Positions 34,068-45,812 of a stretch of DNA of 64,000 nucleotides are shown piece by piece. Below the pieces are notes generated by a model that had not been told where the DNA came from, did no database searches, and saw only the letters and a program-made list of their open reading frames with translations. The translations under genes were made by a program, and so were the position numbers. The stretch covers positions 222,940,966 to 223,004,965 of the forward strand of contig CM071568.1 of the NCBI GenBank assembly GCA_036426205.1, given 5' to 3'. The stretch is from Ascaphus truei (lineage: Eukaryota > Chordata > Amphibia > Anura > Ascaphidae). Position 1 is the stretch's first letter; each line of letters opens with the position of its first letter.

Positions 34068-34575
34068 CCCCTGGGCTCCAAAAAAGAAGGTGACTCCTTT
34101 TGTTGCCCCATGTTTATGTTTTCTTTACCTGATGTGCCAATAATGTCACTAATTTCTAAATGTTTAGGTGATTAGATAGCACACACAGGATCCTCCATAG
34201 GAAAATTAACTGCCGGTGGCTGTTGTCAGCTAACAACTATTGGCGGAGCAGGGCTGGATACTGGAGTAAGGGTAGTGAGGAGATAGTCAGCGAAGACACC
34301 CAACGCAGCATTTCGGTGAATGAGGACCCCATGAGGGTCGCCAGGTTGTCCACATGGGTGTCTGGGGGCCCCACGTGATTCCTCGTGGGTGTCTGTGGAT
34401 CCTCGGGTGGCTTTTTTAAAAAAGGCCCAAAATAAACATAGTATTACTGTACATAGAAAATAAAAACCGATTGAAAATGTAAAAAAAAACAATTGATTGG
34501 CATGGTGGCACTCCCATGCCCTGTGGGCTAGCCGTTAAAGTAATGAAGTTGCTTACATTTTATTTTTATTCATAG

Positions 34576-34803
34576 TGTGCATGAGCAGGGGGTCTCCTGA
34601 GCAGAACCATATTGATTTCAGCCTCGGGGAACCCCTGCTTCCCGAGATACAGGCCCCGTTATGGGGTGCCGGTATCCTCACTATGTAAAAATCCTTCGCG
34701 TCACTTGACTTGAGGCCTTTACCATTGCGGGGATACTGGGGCCTGTAGGCCCCAAGGCTGAAATCTACTTTGTTCAGCTCAGGAGACCCCCTGCTCATGC
34801 ACA
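34576..34803. mobile_element. Foldback element with 27-bp inverted ends
   Basis: TGTGCATGAGCAGGGGGTCT... at the left and its exact reverse complement at the right enclose 228 bp. The inside carries GATACAGGCCCCGTTATGGG and a similar inverted block (GGGATACTGGGGCCTG). No ORF. The enzyme that moves it is unknown. Confidence 0.8.
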
Positions 34804-34884
34804 TTATGAATAAAGATCAAATGTAAGCAGCTTCATTACCTTAGCAGCTATCCGCTAATATAATAATTTTTTTATAGGGGGTGC

Positions 34885-35155
34885 TTGATACTAGTGTGGG
34901 GGAGAAGGGGGTCTTCTGAGCTGAACAAAATTGATTTTAGCCTCGGAGACCCACTACTTCCAGAGAAACAGGCCCCGTTATGAGGTGCCGGTATCTCCTT
35001 CAAGGTGAAAATCCCACGGTCACGTGACCCACAGAATTTTTACATTACTGGGATACCGGAACCCATAAGGGAGCCTGTAACTCGGGAAGTAGGGCATTCC
35101 CGGACCTGAAATCAATGCGGATCAGCTCCTGAGACCCCCTGCTACAATTCTGTAG
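34885..35155. mobile_element. Second foldback element of the same family
   Basis: The arms GGGGGTCTTCTGAGCTGA and TCAGCTCCTGAGACCCCCT enclose the same internal CCCCGTTATGAGGTGCCGG block. The ends are more diverged than in the neighbouring copy. Confidence 0.7.
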
Positions 35156-35445
35156 TGTTCAAATTTAAATAAAACTCCAGTCATCACCTGTTAGAGGCGC
35201 GCAGTTAGAGTGAGTGATTCAGCCCCTTACTGCGCATCTCTTACAGACAGGTAGACCCCGGTAGAATTAACAGCAGGGACCCCTGCTGTGTTAATCTGAT
35301 GGGCCATTTAGTCTGCAGAGGACGATCTCAGACCACGACGCACTATAGTGAATGATTCACCAAGGTAAATGATCGGTTAACGGCCGCTGAATCTGTATTA
35401 CAAATGTATGTTTAATGTTTTACTGTGGTTTTTTTTTACTTTTAA

Positions 35446-35736
35446 TTTTTTCTATACTGGATTGAAGCAGGGGGTCTCTGGAAGTGAAGCTCAGTAATTT
35501 CAGCTCTAGGGACCCCCCTGCATCCAGAGACATATACCTCTTTAGGGGGTGCTAGTAGCTGTTCCGGCTGGGCTAGTGTCCTACTGGCCCAGGTGGCGTT
35601 GGAGCGTTAAACCCCACCGGAGGGACTACCGACACCCCCTTCAGTGGCCTATATCTCCGGAAGCAGGTCGTATCCAGAGCTGAAATGAATGGGGTTCATC
35701 TCTAGAGACCCACTGCTTAAAACCAGTATAGAAAAA
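35446..35736. mobile_element. Third foldback element of the same family
   Basis: TTTTTCTATACTGG at the left and CCAGTATAGAAAAA at the right are exact inverted ends, followed inward by AGCAGGGGGTCTCTGGA and its imperfect complement. It aligns with the fragment at 28516. Confidence 0.8.
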
Positions 35737-35922
35737 TTATTTAAATGTTTCCGTGCTGGATGAATCTGTGGCTATGGACAAGCAACTCACCAGTGGACTT
35801 CACGCGTTACAACGGAAGGCAGAGGTCCGCAAGGAGCAACGGTAAGGATTTAGTGATGTGGCAAAAAATCGGGATTTGTTTCTGCGCTGCTCAATAGGCT
35901 GTTCAGCCCGCAACAAGGGGTT

Positions 35923-38900
35923 ATGGCCTCAGCAACTAACCCAGCCTACGCGGATGTATCGTCTGTGTGGGAAGTGGGTTTGAGGGCGGAGAATGTTGCT
36001 CCCATGCAGGTAAACATACTAACGGTGGATAGCACACTTATAGCAAATACAGTAAGAACCTTGAGATCAAGGATGCTATATGGATGCATACCTCACAGCG
36101 TATAACCCATTAGGCATGCATTTTCCCTTGGCTGTGAAGGAAAAAATTTGGAAAGGAGAGTTTTTGCCTATGTTAACACCCCTCCCTGAAAATGTTGGCC
36201 AATTTGACAAAAAGGACAGGCATTTCGCTGACCCCTCCAGGCGGTAAACATCAGATCATTTGGCAACTGGCTGCATGGTTTTGTAATCCTTGCTAGTTTA
36301 TAGGGGAAAAGACCAGAACAAATGTTCCTTGCTGTTTAAATACCTAGACACCATCTGGGAAGCATGCCGGGTATATAGGAGCTTTTTATGGTGGGCATAT
36401 GATGAGGCATATAGACAAAAGATGGCAGTTCAACCACATGTGGATTGGGGACACATTGATATGGAGCCTTGGCTCTCGTTAATGAACCCCCAGTGCCCAT
36501 CCACATCCTTTCCCGACAGGCAGGCAGCCAATACACTGGGCAGTAAGACACCGGCCTAAAAGATGTTTGTTATGCATTTAATGAGGGAATATGTAAGTGT
36601 AAGTTTCTGAAGTCACCTGCTATAAAATGCCTTAGAGAAGCAAGGCCAACAGCGGCAAGAGCAACTACTGGTGGTGCTAGCCCAAAAGGCCAGGAGCCCA
36701 GTGAACATGGACAAGATGCTACCATTGCTCACCAGGTACCCCAATAGAGTCGCTGCTTTAATGATTTTTCAGGGTTAAAAATGTGGTTTTCCAATCCTGT
36801 CAAAGGGCAAGCTGGTTGCAGTACATAGCAGGAAATTACGGTCAACTGAGAACCACAGAGAGATAGGGAGGCAAAAGATACAAAGTAGTTGATTCTGGGT
36901 CGTATAACAAGCCCTTTCGCAAATCCGCCATTGCAGGACTTGTGTTTATCACTATTAAGGTTAGTTGAACAAAAGGAGCCTGGGTCGTTTCGGTTGATAC
37001 TTAGGCTTTCGTTTCCTGAGGGATGTTAGTTAATAATGGTATCCTAGAATAATTAGAAATTGACAAAAGTGTGATACTCCTCCTTTCACGGTGATCAGGC
37101 GCTGCAGGGCGGAGACCGATATGGCTAAAGCCGAAATATAGGCTGCATTTAATCGTCTCCCAGTTCATAGTGAGTCATTCCATCTATTGGGTTGCTGCTT
37201 CAATGGAAAATGCTAAGTGGATCTCTGCTTGCCTATGGGATGCTCAATCTCCTGCTCATACTTTGAGTGTTTCAGTTCCTTTCTATCCTGGGAGGTAAAA
37301 TAAAAAGTTTGTCTGGGTGGAGTAGCACACTACATAGATAATTTTTTCTTTGTTGGTCCTAACGACAGCGAGGCATGTGTGTACTTGCTAAAGGTGTTTC
37401 AAGAATTTATGTGGCACTTCGAGGTACCACTGGCAGCAGACAAGACTGAGTGCCCCCTTACAGTTATCACGTTCCTAGTGTAACGGGTCAGGGGACTCGC
37501 AGTTCCCAGCGTGTCCCCATCACCCCAGGTTCCACAGTGCCTAGTTCCTCCGCTCCCCTACGTCCCCAATTTCTACCTTCCTCCCTCAGACGTTCATCCA
37601 CGGCACGGTCCGCAAGCCCAGGCTCACACTCTGCGCACGTGCGCGGTTCCATCACCAAGCGCGCGCACGATCGCTGGTTCCCTATCATGGCTCACGCGCT
37701 CCTCGGCGTGCCTCTGTCACCCCTGTCCGTTCCTTACCTGCTTCCTCCATTCCTCCTTCCCCTCTGTCTTCTCTCCCGTGCGCTTCCTCCGCTGGTCTCC
37801 CTCCACGCTCTGGTGCACGCGCGGTGCAGGCGCATAGCAGGGTTACAGAGGGCACGCGCACCCGCTCTACTTACTTACCTCCCCCATGCTCTAGCTCTGC
37901 CCCCCATCGATTGCAGGCTATTACCTTAGATTACCTTCCTGTCTCCTCCCCTGCTCTCACAGACCTATCTCTGCATCAACTCACTCAAACCTCTGCTCCT
38001 CCCCTCACCCCCATTGGTACTTCCTCCTATATAACCCCACTCCTTCCTCTCAGTCCTTGCTCTGCATAGCTTTCCTGTAGCTCCTGTGTGTGCAGTGTCT
38101 ATGCATAGCTCCCTTGTCTGTTTCAGCTCTGGTTCCTGTCCCTGCCCCTGTTTGGATTCCTTTGGCTTGAACTTGAACTCTGCTTTGGACTTGACTACGC
38201 TGCTCTCTCCTGCCCTTGAACCCTGGCTTTCGGACATCACTACGCTGCTCTCTCCAACCCTTGAACTCTGGCACATGGACATTACCCTCCGACCTCTGGC
38301 ACCCTGGACTCAGCAAGTATTACGTTAACCCTTACTCTCCAGGCCCGGCAACGCTACTAACACACTCCGGGCATGCCCTCACTTCTGTGGGTGCGTGTTA
38401 TACCCTTACCCACATCAGTACTGGGGAATGGCCAGGTCTGCGGGCATACAGGCATTACACCTAGACATTGAAATTGAATCGGTAGAAATATATTATCAGC
38501 TCCCTGCAGTGAAGTTAAACGTGTTGCAGGCCCTGATAACAACAGCATTGCTGTAAAAAAAAGTGAATCTCAGGATGCTCCAGGAGCTGTTCAGCCACAT
38601 GCATTCGCGTTGCGTATTTGTCCCATCAGAAGAGCTTTTCCAGACAACTGTGGCAACTTCGGGCGTTAGTAGACCAAACCATTCTGTATGCATGCAAAAG
38701 GACCTTAAGAAAGACTTAAGGATATGGAAGAAGTTCTTATCATGGTATAAAGACTGTTCTATGTGGATACAGGAGCCAGTGTTTGACAGAGACACGCAGC
38801 TTTACATGGATTCTTTAGCCAATATATGGTTTAGGGTGTTTTTGCCGGGCCACTGTTGCGCTGAGCAATGGCCTGAAGCATGGCAGGATTCTCCCCTTAT

Positions 38901-39174
38901 TAAAAACCTGGTAATTTTAGAACTGTGAAAGTGGTAGTTTATCAACTTGTTGGGGAAAATATTGCAAAATTAGCTCATTATCTTGAAGTCACATAACACT
39001 GGTGTAGTCACAGCAGTTAACACATGTACAGCTAACTCCCCTCTAGTCATACTCCTAATAAGACCATTTGTCCTGCGCAGTCTTAGGTTTAAAGTTTTTT
39101 TACGGCAGTGCATATTCTGGGATGTAAATCCAATTACCGGTTCTCTATCTCGATTAAAGTTTCGCACTGGCTGA
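35923..39174 (+). pseudogene. DIRS-type retroelement: gag-like, RT and RNase H remnants
   Basis: DIRS elements use a tyrosine recombinase instead of an integrase. The gag-like part shows KEKIWKGEFLPMLTPLPENV, the frame 36290-36559 with LFKYLDTIWEACRVYRSFLW, and a degraded CCCH-like DVCYAFNEGICKCKF. The RT follows in pieces: LSFPEG, HSESFHLLGCCFNG, LPMGCSISCSYF and AHYIDNFFFVGPNDSE near 37325-37360, where YIDN replaces YLDD. After an insertion (37479 to about 38440) come the RNase H parts: VNLRMLQELFSHMHSRCVF, WPEAWQDSPLIKNLVILEL and VVTAVNTCTANSPLVI. No recombinase was found. Many stops are present. Confidence 0.8.
37479..38440. mobile_element. LTR-like insertion inside the DIRS RT/RNase H
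   Basis: The DIRS frame TVITFL is cut after TTCCTAG and resumes as IQALHLDIEIE at about 38443. The inserted block starts TGTAACGGGTCAGGGG, is C-rich, and has a TATATAA box near 38028 followed by CTTGCTCTGCATAG and Leu/Pro-rich pseudo-frames. No clear target duplication was found. Its style resembles the block at 29886. Confidence 0.6.
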
Positions 39175-39189
39175 GGTGATCGTCAGACC

Positions 39190-40050
39190 TGTGGACCATG
39201 TTGATGTCACTGTCAGAAGTAGCCTTGCGCTATGAAACGCGTTGGATTTTTATTACACAACTGATCCCCCAGTATCTAAAGGTATTCTCAGCCAATTTAA
39301 TCACCCCTCGAGGGATAGCGGGCTCCTATTACCTCCACGAGCGGCGCTGAAACAGCTAACGGCCGTCATTGCTTGGCGGCTTGCCGCAAATCGTGTGGAG
39401 CAACCGGACTGCTAGTGAGACTGTGGCCATCTAACATCAGAGGGAAGCTCCTTGATGACGACTTGTGAGCAGTTACCTATCTACAGCTGATCCATCTCGA
39501 AGTGCCAGCCGCATACCATCAGAGGGTGTCGCCAGTGAGACTGTTCCTGCTGTCCTCTGCGTGCGGTGTCTGGTAACACATGTCTTAGTACATGAAGTGT
39601 CTGTTTTTATTCGATCTGATGTACGCAGATATATTACCTAATTACTATAAATATTTGTACTGAATTTACTTCACTATATGCGTTTTTTGAGCTGTTTTTT
39701 CTTCTCTATCACTGTCTTGCATCCTCCTCTGTAATCCAGCCGATGCTGCAGCTCACTGAGTCAATTGCCTTTTATCAACTCAGTAGTAGAATCGTAGAGA
39801 CCTCACTGTAGTCTGTGATCTATACTTCTGGTCTTGCTCCCTCTTCTCCTACGCATTTCTCCACATGATGTGGCTTCGTCAGTGATAGGTCTGGGATGGG
39901 TCTGCATCTCTTAATTAGGGAATTGAGAAGTACAGTTTGGCTGCTTGGCAGGATAAGAAAGAGTTGATTAAAACTCTGGTTGAAATATAAATAAAGCTGT
40001 GTGGTTATTTTTCCCACCACATACTGTGTGTCATTATTTGATGAGGGGGA
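39190..40050. repeat. PLE terminal-repeat-like sequence
   Basis: A degraded forward hammerhead-like motif ends in GAAACGCGTTGG at 39235, and a reverse one lies at 39851-39883. The stretch between is GC-rich then T-rich, like the sequence after the hammerhead motif in PLE copy 1. No PLE protein was found here. Confidence 0.4.
39851..39883 (-). ncRNA. Degenerate hammerhead-like motif
   Basis: The reverse strand reads CUGACGA, an extra A, a CCACA/UGUGG hairpin, A, GAAA, UGCGU, A. The core is intact but stem I is weak and stem III is altered. Confidence 0.4.
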
Positions 40051-42470
40051 TAGTGAGCCCTTAGCTCGCCAAATTGGCCAAAGCAGTTAGGCTGGGAACT
40101 CATGGTGGGCAGGAGGCCCACCCCCCAGTCTGCAGTTGTCCCGTCCCCTCCTTCCACTTCCCTGCATGGCGGCAAAAAAGTTAAGCCCAGGGGAAAGGGG
40201 GTGGTGACATGTTGGAGGGGGGAAAGCAGGGTATTTAAGGGTCACCATGATAACATATTTCCATATTCTGCAATGGATGGTGTGATGATCATGACTACCC
40301 ACACCCCTCCTGAATTCCCATATTCATCACAGCCACTCTTTGATAAGTTGGTATCAGATGTACTATATAATTTTACTACTGGTAGTAGTAAAAATATATA
40401 TATATATATATATATATATTTTTTTTATATATATTGGTACTGGTAACTCTGGCAATGACAGTGGCTGGGCAGAGCAATTGCACATTGGGTGCATAAATTA
40501 AATATGTATAAGTTTATCCCACCTTGAAATTAATTGACACAGTATTGTTATTATTATATTAATATACTGCTATGTAATTTATTTAAAGAAACAGAGTCAA
40601 TACAGTACAGCCCAGACCACTGAAGACCGTTTCAAGCATAGGAAACAAACATCGACAGGGGTCAGCTCAATCTGTCACAGTTAAATGCTACAAGTTTTAT
40701 TAAGTAACTAATAATGTTATTATCTAATAAAATGCTTGACCTATAACAGCATCGCAGTAGTACTACAGCAGCAGCACACAGCACAACTCAACAGCATAAT
40801 GATTTAGATTTGAGGCTGCATCCCTATCTTCAACTCCTTCCATAATAATTTTTTTTGTGCATTCAGATTTTCAAAAATCTAAATTCGTTTGTGGATTTTC
40901 AGTGATCCTTTCCCTTATTGAGATTTATTAGCAAAATCCATTGCTTAAAGCAACTTGCAAATCCATGGCAGATTCAGATAACTGCTGAAAATTCACCCAT
41001 CTCTAAATGTTAGTTTTGGAAAACATGTTTATTTATACCCCTTTTCCCTTCCCTCTCCACATTTTCTCTCCCCCACAACTCACAACAGTTCTATAAACAT
41101 AAATCATATCACAACCTTTTTTTGAAGTTTTTTAACGTCTGTATTTTTCTTAATTTAAAATCTTTGGAGCCTATTATTTAAACTGCAATTTCTGCCACAC
41201 ACAATCTCTCAAAAACAGACTGCTATTTGATGTATTAAAAATCTGATGTTTTGCCATATACATTACATTAAGAATATCTACAGTATGTAAAGTGCAGTAG
41301 AAAAATCATCTAATTTGCATTCACTTTCTGCATTAAATGTAAGTTATTTGAGAGAGAGGGATAAGGAAAGAGAGATAGTTAAATAGCATGTGAATATCTA
41401 ATTTATATATAGTTCTTAATTTGCATTATAAATTTGCATACTACACAGATTTGCACAGCTGGAACCACATCATGAACTGTTCATTGGATATGCAAGATTT
41501 ATGAGTTGTGTGTCTTGGCACACAGGAACCATATTCCCATACTTTAATAAAAGGGCCCCTGTGATGTGAAATTAATCTATAAAATTATAGTTATGTATGG
41601 ATGAAGCCAGATATACTGGACACTAATGGGTCAATTTGTGAGCATTGGTTCTTTCCCTTCCCAGTAGCTATTCTATCAAAGGGGGGAAATTTGAAGAGTT
41701 TCAGTTCTAAAAAGTTTGAGAATTAGTTCCAAGGCCTTGGGATATAAACCAGGGGCATGAGCAGGCAAAGTGGTACCTCCGTGAGATAGTCAAGAACAAT
41801 TGGTCAGAAGACTAGCCATGCAGCAGGAGTGAGTAATTGTGGATCCTGAGGAAAATAGGTCCCTTTTATTTATTTTTAAAATGTTCTAATGCGCTATGCA
41901 CCAAGAAACTCTGTACTAGAGCACATGTAGGAACTTGGCAAGGACACCCATACCAAACCTACAACCGGGACCTACCAATAGAAAACATATAGGGGATCAA
42001 TGAGGAAGATCAATAAAGGGTGCGAAACACGAATGGGAGAAGGAAAGCTGGTTGCCAATTTATTAAGGTCTGTTTGCAATGCTTTGTTTAAAAAGGAAAG
42101 TTTTTAATTCCTTTCTGAATGGAAGCAAAGCTTCCTGATTTCTTAAAGCAGCAGGGAGTTTATTTCACAGTCAAAGGGCAGTTATTAAAAAAACTCTCCC
42201 TCCAGATTTACTGACATTAAACCGAGCACAATCAGTTGACGGATGATGGCAGATCTAAGGGCCCAATTGGGGTTGTTACTGATTAGGCAGTTCAAAAGAG
42301 GCTGATCAATAATGTTTTTGTCAATAATAGCTCTAAGGCTTCTCCCCTTCTATTTCCTTGGAATGGTGTAGTTATTGATTTGTGAAATACCTAATATGAC
42401 TGTTTTGTGTCACTAGAAAACTAGGAGATAGCTTTGTTTTAAGTTGACCGCTTTTGTAAAGACAATCTTT
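40050..42470. other. Non-coding stretch with a TA microsatellite
   Basis: A TA run lies at about 40396-40436. The rest shows no recognised gene. AT-rich single-copy-like DNA dominates 40.5-42 kb. Confidence 0.4.
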
Positions 42471-42479
42471 GGTATTTCT

Positions 42480-43467
42480 GGAAGGATTTTGACCATATCC
42501 CTAGCTTTTTTTAAGTATTGACCAGTGTTTTGTAAAGATTTGGCATATTACTGGTGCCATCTGATTATATTGAGTGATGAAGGTTACATGTTCTGCAATG
42601 TTGGCCTCTTTCTTTTTGTATGTTATTATATCTTTTCTGTCCATTTGTTGGACTTGTGCTATACTCTTTTCCAATAGTTCACCTTTGTATTGTCTATCAA
42701 AAAATGTTTTACTTCAAATCCGATGCTTGGGTGATGTAATTCTCAGTGGTTGTATTGTTGCGTTTTAAATGGATGAACTGATCCTTAGGGATGTTTTTAA
42801 TCCACACTGGATAATGGTGACTGCTGGCCAGTAATTCTTTTTTTGCTTGTACCTCTTTATAATATGTCTAAGTGTGAATTTGATTCTTATATGTATACAA
42901 CTCTAATCCAAAAACTCAATTTTGTAAGTGAATTTTAAATTATAATTATTGTGAATAATATAAGAAATACATACAGTAAATCCAAATCCTCTAAACTTCC
43001 TCTCCAAATAAACAAACCGTTGTCAATGTAGAGATGCTATAGCACCAGGTTCGCACCGAGAGGATAGTTGGGCCAAATGTTGTTGTCCTCCCATATGCCC
43101 ATAAATAAATTGACATAACTCAGTGCGAACCTGGTTCCCATCGCCGTGCCACATATCTACAAATAATAACGGTGATTAAAACTAAAATAAATGTGAGTGA
43201 GAATAAACTTAATACAGTCAATTAGGAAGGATCTTAGTGCTGATATCATGTCTGGATCACGCTCCAGTACTTTATATATATCGCCTGACACCCCTGATTG
43301 TGATCTATTACGTGTACAGAGATGTCACATCCCCTGTGACCCAAACATAGTTCAGCTGCCATTCAATGCCCCCTAGTGTGCAGCACGTGGGTGGTATCCC
43401 TCAAATACGAGGGTAATTTTGTAACACATATTTTTGAAAGTGGTAATCTATGAAGTGTGAAAGTTTA
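42480..43467 (-). pseudogene. Penelope-like element copy 3a (RT remnant)
   Basis: The reverse strand matches PLE copy 3b at 44329-45664 segment by segment: CACGTGGGTGGTATCC at the start, the RT palm with the frame broken, the FLDL region, and an IPKGQFIHLK-like thumb (here IPKDQFIHLKRNN). It has no MITE at the site where copy 3b carries one, so it serves as the empty site. Frames are heavily broken. Confidence 0.8.
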
Positions 43468-43475
43468 GATGTCAG

Positions 43476-44145
43476 GTGTGAAAAGTGTGAATAAAAGAGT
43501 CACAATCTGATGATCATTTTGCAGAATAACAAATAAGTTTATTTCAGTTTACGGTGCACACATAGAAGAGAGTTTCAAAATAAAACTCTCCCAATGAAAT
43601 ACTGGCATACAAGCCCTATTTATACCCAAAATACTAAGACCACGCCCCTTAAACGAGGTTGCATTTGCGTCACTATGAAGCATATAAGATAAACAAAATA
43701 TGAATATGAACACATTGAGTTAATAGAATTACTATGAGATTCATATTAGAAATGAAATGACTCAGCAATAACACCTTATACAGGCCGGTGACCTATTCTC
43801 TACATACGGGACTTCATGGGAACCTCCCTCAGAATGCGAGATATGCTTGTTATCTATATTTTATTTTCATAACATTTGCGCTTTTCTCCCCTCTTCAAGG
43901 TCTTGTGGCTTAGCTCGACAGCTTAATATCACTTGAAACTTTAGGAGCAGAAAAAATAAAAAATTGTGTCTTTAAACTAACTTCCATACCAACTTTCATA
44001 CAGACAATAGACAAGATGAATGACAATATGAGGCACCGAAAATGGATGCTGACTTAAAATGGCTGCTTAGATCCCAGTGCTGTTTATGTCAGACCTTCCC
44101 CCCCTCCGTGCATCGTATTCTCACTTTGTCACAGGGATTGACTAC
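43476..44145 (-). mobile_element. LTR-like sequence between the inverted PLE copies
   Basis: On the reverse strand a GGGTATAAATAGGGC TATA box (about 43617-43631) is followed about 80 bases later by AATAAA (about 43535), a spacing typical of LTR promoter and poly(A) signals. The candidate ends TGTGA...TCACA are inverted. No target duplication was confirmed, so the limits are tentative. Confidence 0.45.
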
Positions 44146-44328
44146 TTGATATGATTGGACTACTGGGGTGATCCTCTAAGCATTTATGATTTTTTTGGAA
44201 TTATGTAAAAAAAACAGAATCCTAGGATGTGAAGTATTCAGAAATTCAAATTAATTCTTGTATAGAATTTTGTAGTCTATTACTTTTTCTAAAAGAGTAA
44301 CTAATTAGTTCAGATACCTAACAATTGG

Positions 44329-45664
44329 ATTGGTTATCCTTTCACAATTCATAGATTACCACCTTCAAAAGTATGTTACAAAATGACCCTTGTATTTAAG
44401 GGATACCACCCACGTGCTGCAGACAATATGGGGAATTGAATGGCAGCCAAACTATGTTTGGGTCACAGGGGATGTGATATCACTGTACACGTAATAGATC
44501 AAAATCAGGGGTGTCAGGAGATATATAAATTACCGGAGCGTGATCCAGACATGATATCAGCACTAAGATCCTTCCTAATTGACAGTATTAAGTTTATTCT
44601 CACTCACAATTTTATTAGTTTTAATCACCGTTATTACTGGTAGATATGTGGCACGGCTATGGGACCAGTTTCGCACTGAGTTACGCCAATTTATTTATGG
44701 GCATATGGGAGGGAGACAACATTTGCGCCAACTGTCCTCTCAGTGCAAACTTTGTGCTATGGCGTCGCTACATTGACGATGTTTTGTTAATTTGGAAAGG
44801 AAGTTTAGAGGGTTTGGATTTATATATTTCTCTTAGATTCATTTACATAATTATAATTTAAAATTCACTTGCAAAATAAGTTTGGACAACGTGCAGTTTT
44901 TGGATTTAGAGTGTATACATACACTACCGACACACTTTATTGAAGTGTGGTCGGTACCGCAAGCCGGGAAATCTCCCGGCTTGCTAGTGGCCGCCCCTCG
45001 GCGTGCCGCGCGTCATAGACGCGCGGTCACGCATCATCGGGAGCGTGCGCCCCCTGCACGCGTGTCCAGGGGCTCCCCGAGGGAGCCCTGGTGTCCCGCG
45101 ATCGCGGGACAGCGGCAGGGGGTTCCGGGGGACCCGGCGGACCCGGCAGCGGTAGGGAGAGCGCCCCGATCGGAGGGCGCTCTTCCGCTGCTTCGGCGCG
45201 CGCCCGTCACACTCGGGCGCGCGCCAGGCTACTGCTGCGGCACAGAACGGGCAAATGCTCGAATAAACTGTGCCGCAGCAGTATAACAATCAAATTCACA
45301 CTAAGACATATTATAAAGAGGTACAAGCAAATATTTACTTACTGGCCAGCAGTCACCATAATCCAGTGAGGATTAAAAATATCCCTAAGGGCCAGTTCAT
45401 TCATTTAAAATGCAACAATACAACCAATGAGAATTACATCACCCAAGCATCGGACAAATTCAAAAAATTTGGATAGAAAATACAAAGGTGAACTATTGCA
45501 TGAAAGTATAGCACAAGTCCAACAAATGGACAGAAAGGATTTATTAACATTCAAAAAGAAAGAGGCCAACATTGCAGAACATGTACCCTTCGTCACTCAA
45601 TGTAATCAGATTGCACCAGTAATATGCCAAATCTTTACAAAACACTGGCCAATACTTAAAAAAT
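44329..45664 (+). pseudogene. Penelope-like element copy 3b (RT remnant)
   Basis: In broken frames the RT shows DMISALRSFLIDSIKFILTH, ICGTAMG, FALSYANLFMGIWEGDN and LWRRYIDDVLLIWKGS near 44760-44805 (catalytic Asp-Asp), then VQFLDLE. A MITE interrupts it at 44922-45281. It resumes with QIHTKTYYKEVQANIYLLAS, IPKGQFIHLKCNN and HVPFVTQCNQIAPVICQIF, and is cut at about 45664 by the second L1. No endonuclease follows because of that insertion. Confidence 0.85.
44922..45281. mobile_element. 360-bp GC-rich MITE with TA duplication
   Basis: The empty site in PLE copy 3a fixes the borders: TA at 44920-44921 and 45282-45283. The ends CACTACCGACACACTTTATT and, reversed, CTGCTGCGGCACAGTTTATT match in CG.CACA.TTTATT. 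Each end also folds by itself into a hairpin. The inside is made of GC-rich inverted repeats. The TA duplication and TTTATT ends suggest mariner-type mobilisation. Confidence 0.85.
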
Positions 45665-45812
45665 ATAGGGAACACTTCCGGTGACGTCACCACGGATGGC
45701 TGACTAGGAGAAGAGTTCCCGACACCCTCCAAAGAAATTGATCAGTAAGAGCAATCCCCCCACTACAAACTACTCGAAGTTGGCTCCTAACACCGCACCA
45801 AGAGCAGAGGAC

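Larger units (their letters stand above)
31215..34150 (-). mobile_element. Penelope-like element, copy 2 (internally deleted)
   Basis: Reading the reverse strand from 34.15 kb: N-terminal PLE region, RT start, a deletion, RT end with linker, GIY-YIG endonuclease, then a terminal region with a hammerhead-like motif at 31.9 kb, TGACGTCA at 31850-31857 and a TTTAGAGCGCCACT end near 31263. The layout equals that of copy 1 but the sequence is a different PLE family. Confidence 0.8.

Noticed and set aside
37450..38328. Several ORFs of 60-160 codons in the C-rich block
   Set aside because: They lie in the LTR-like insertion, overlap in all frames, and show no motif.
39205..39250. Forward hammerhead motif ending GAAACGCGTTGG
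   Set aside because: The core reads CUGUCAGAAG and stem II is irregular, so only the 3' half fits. Kept as part of the PLE-like repeat, not as a separate ribozyme call.
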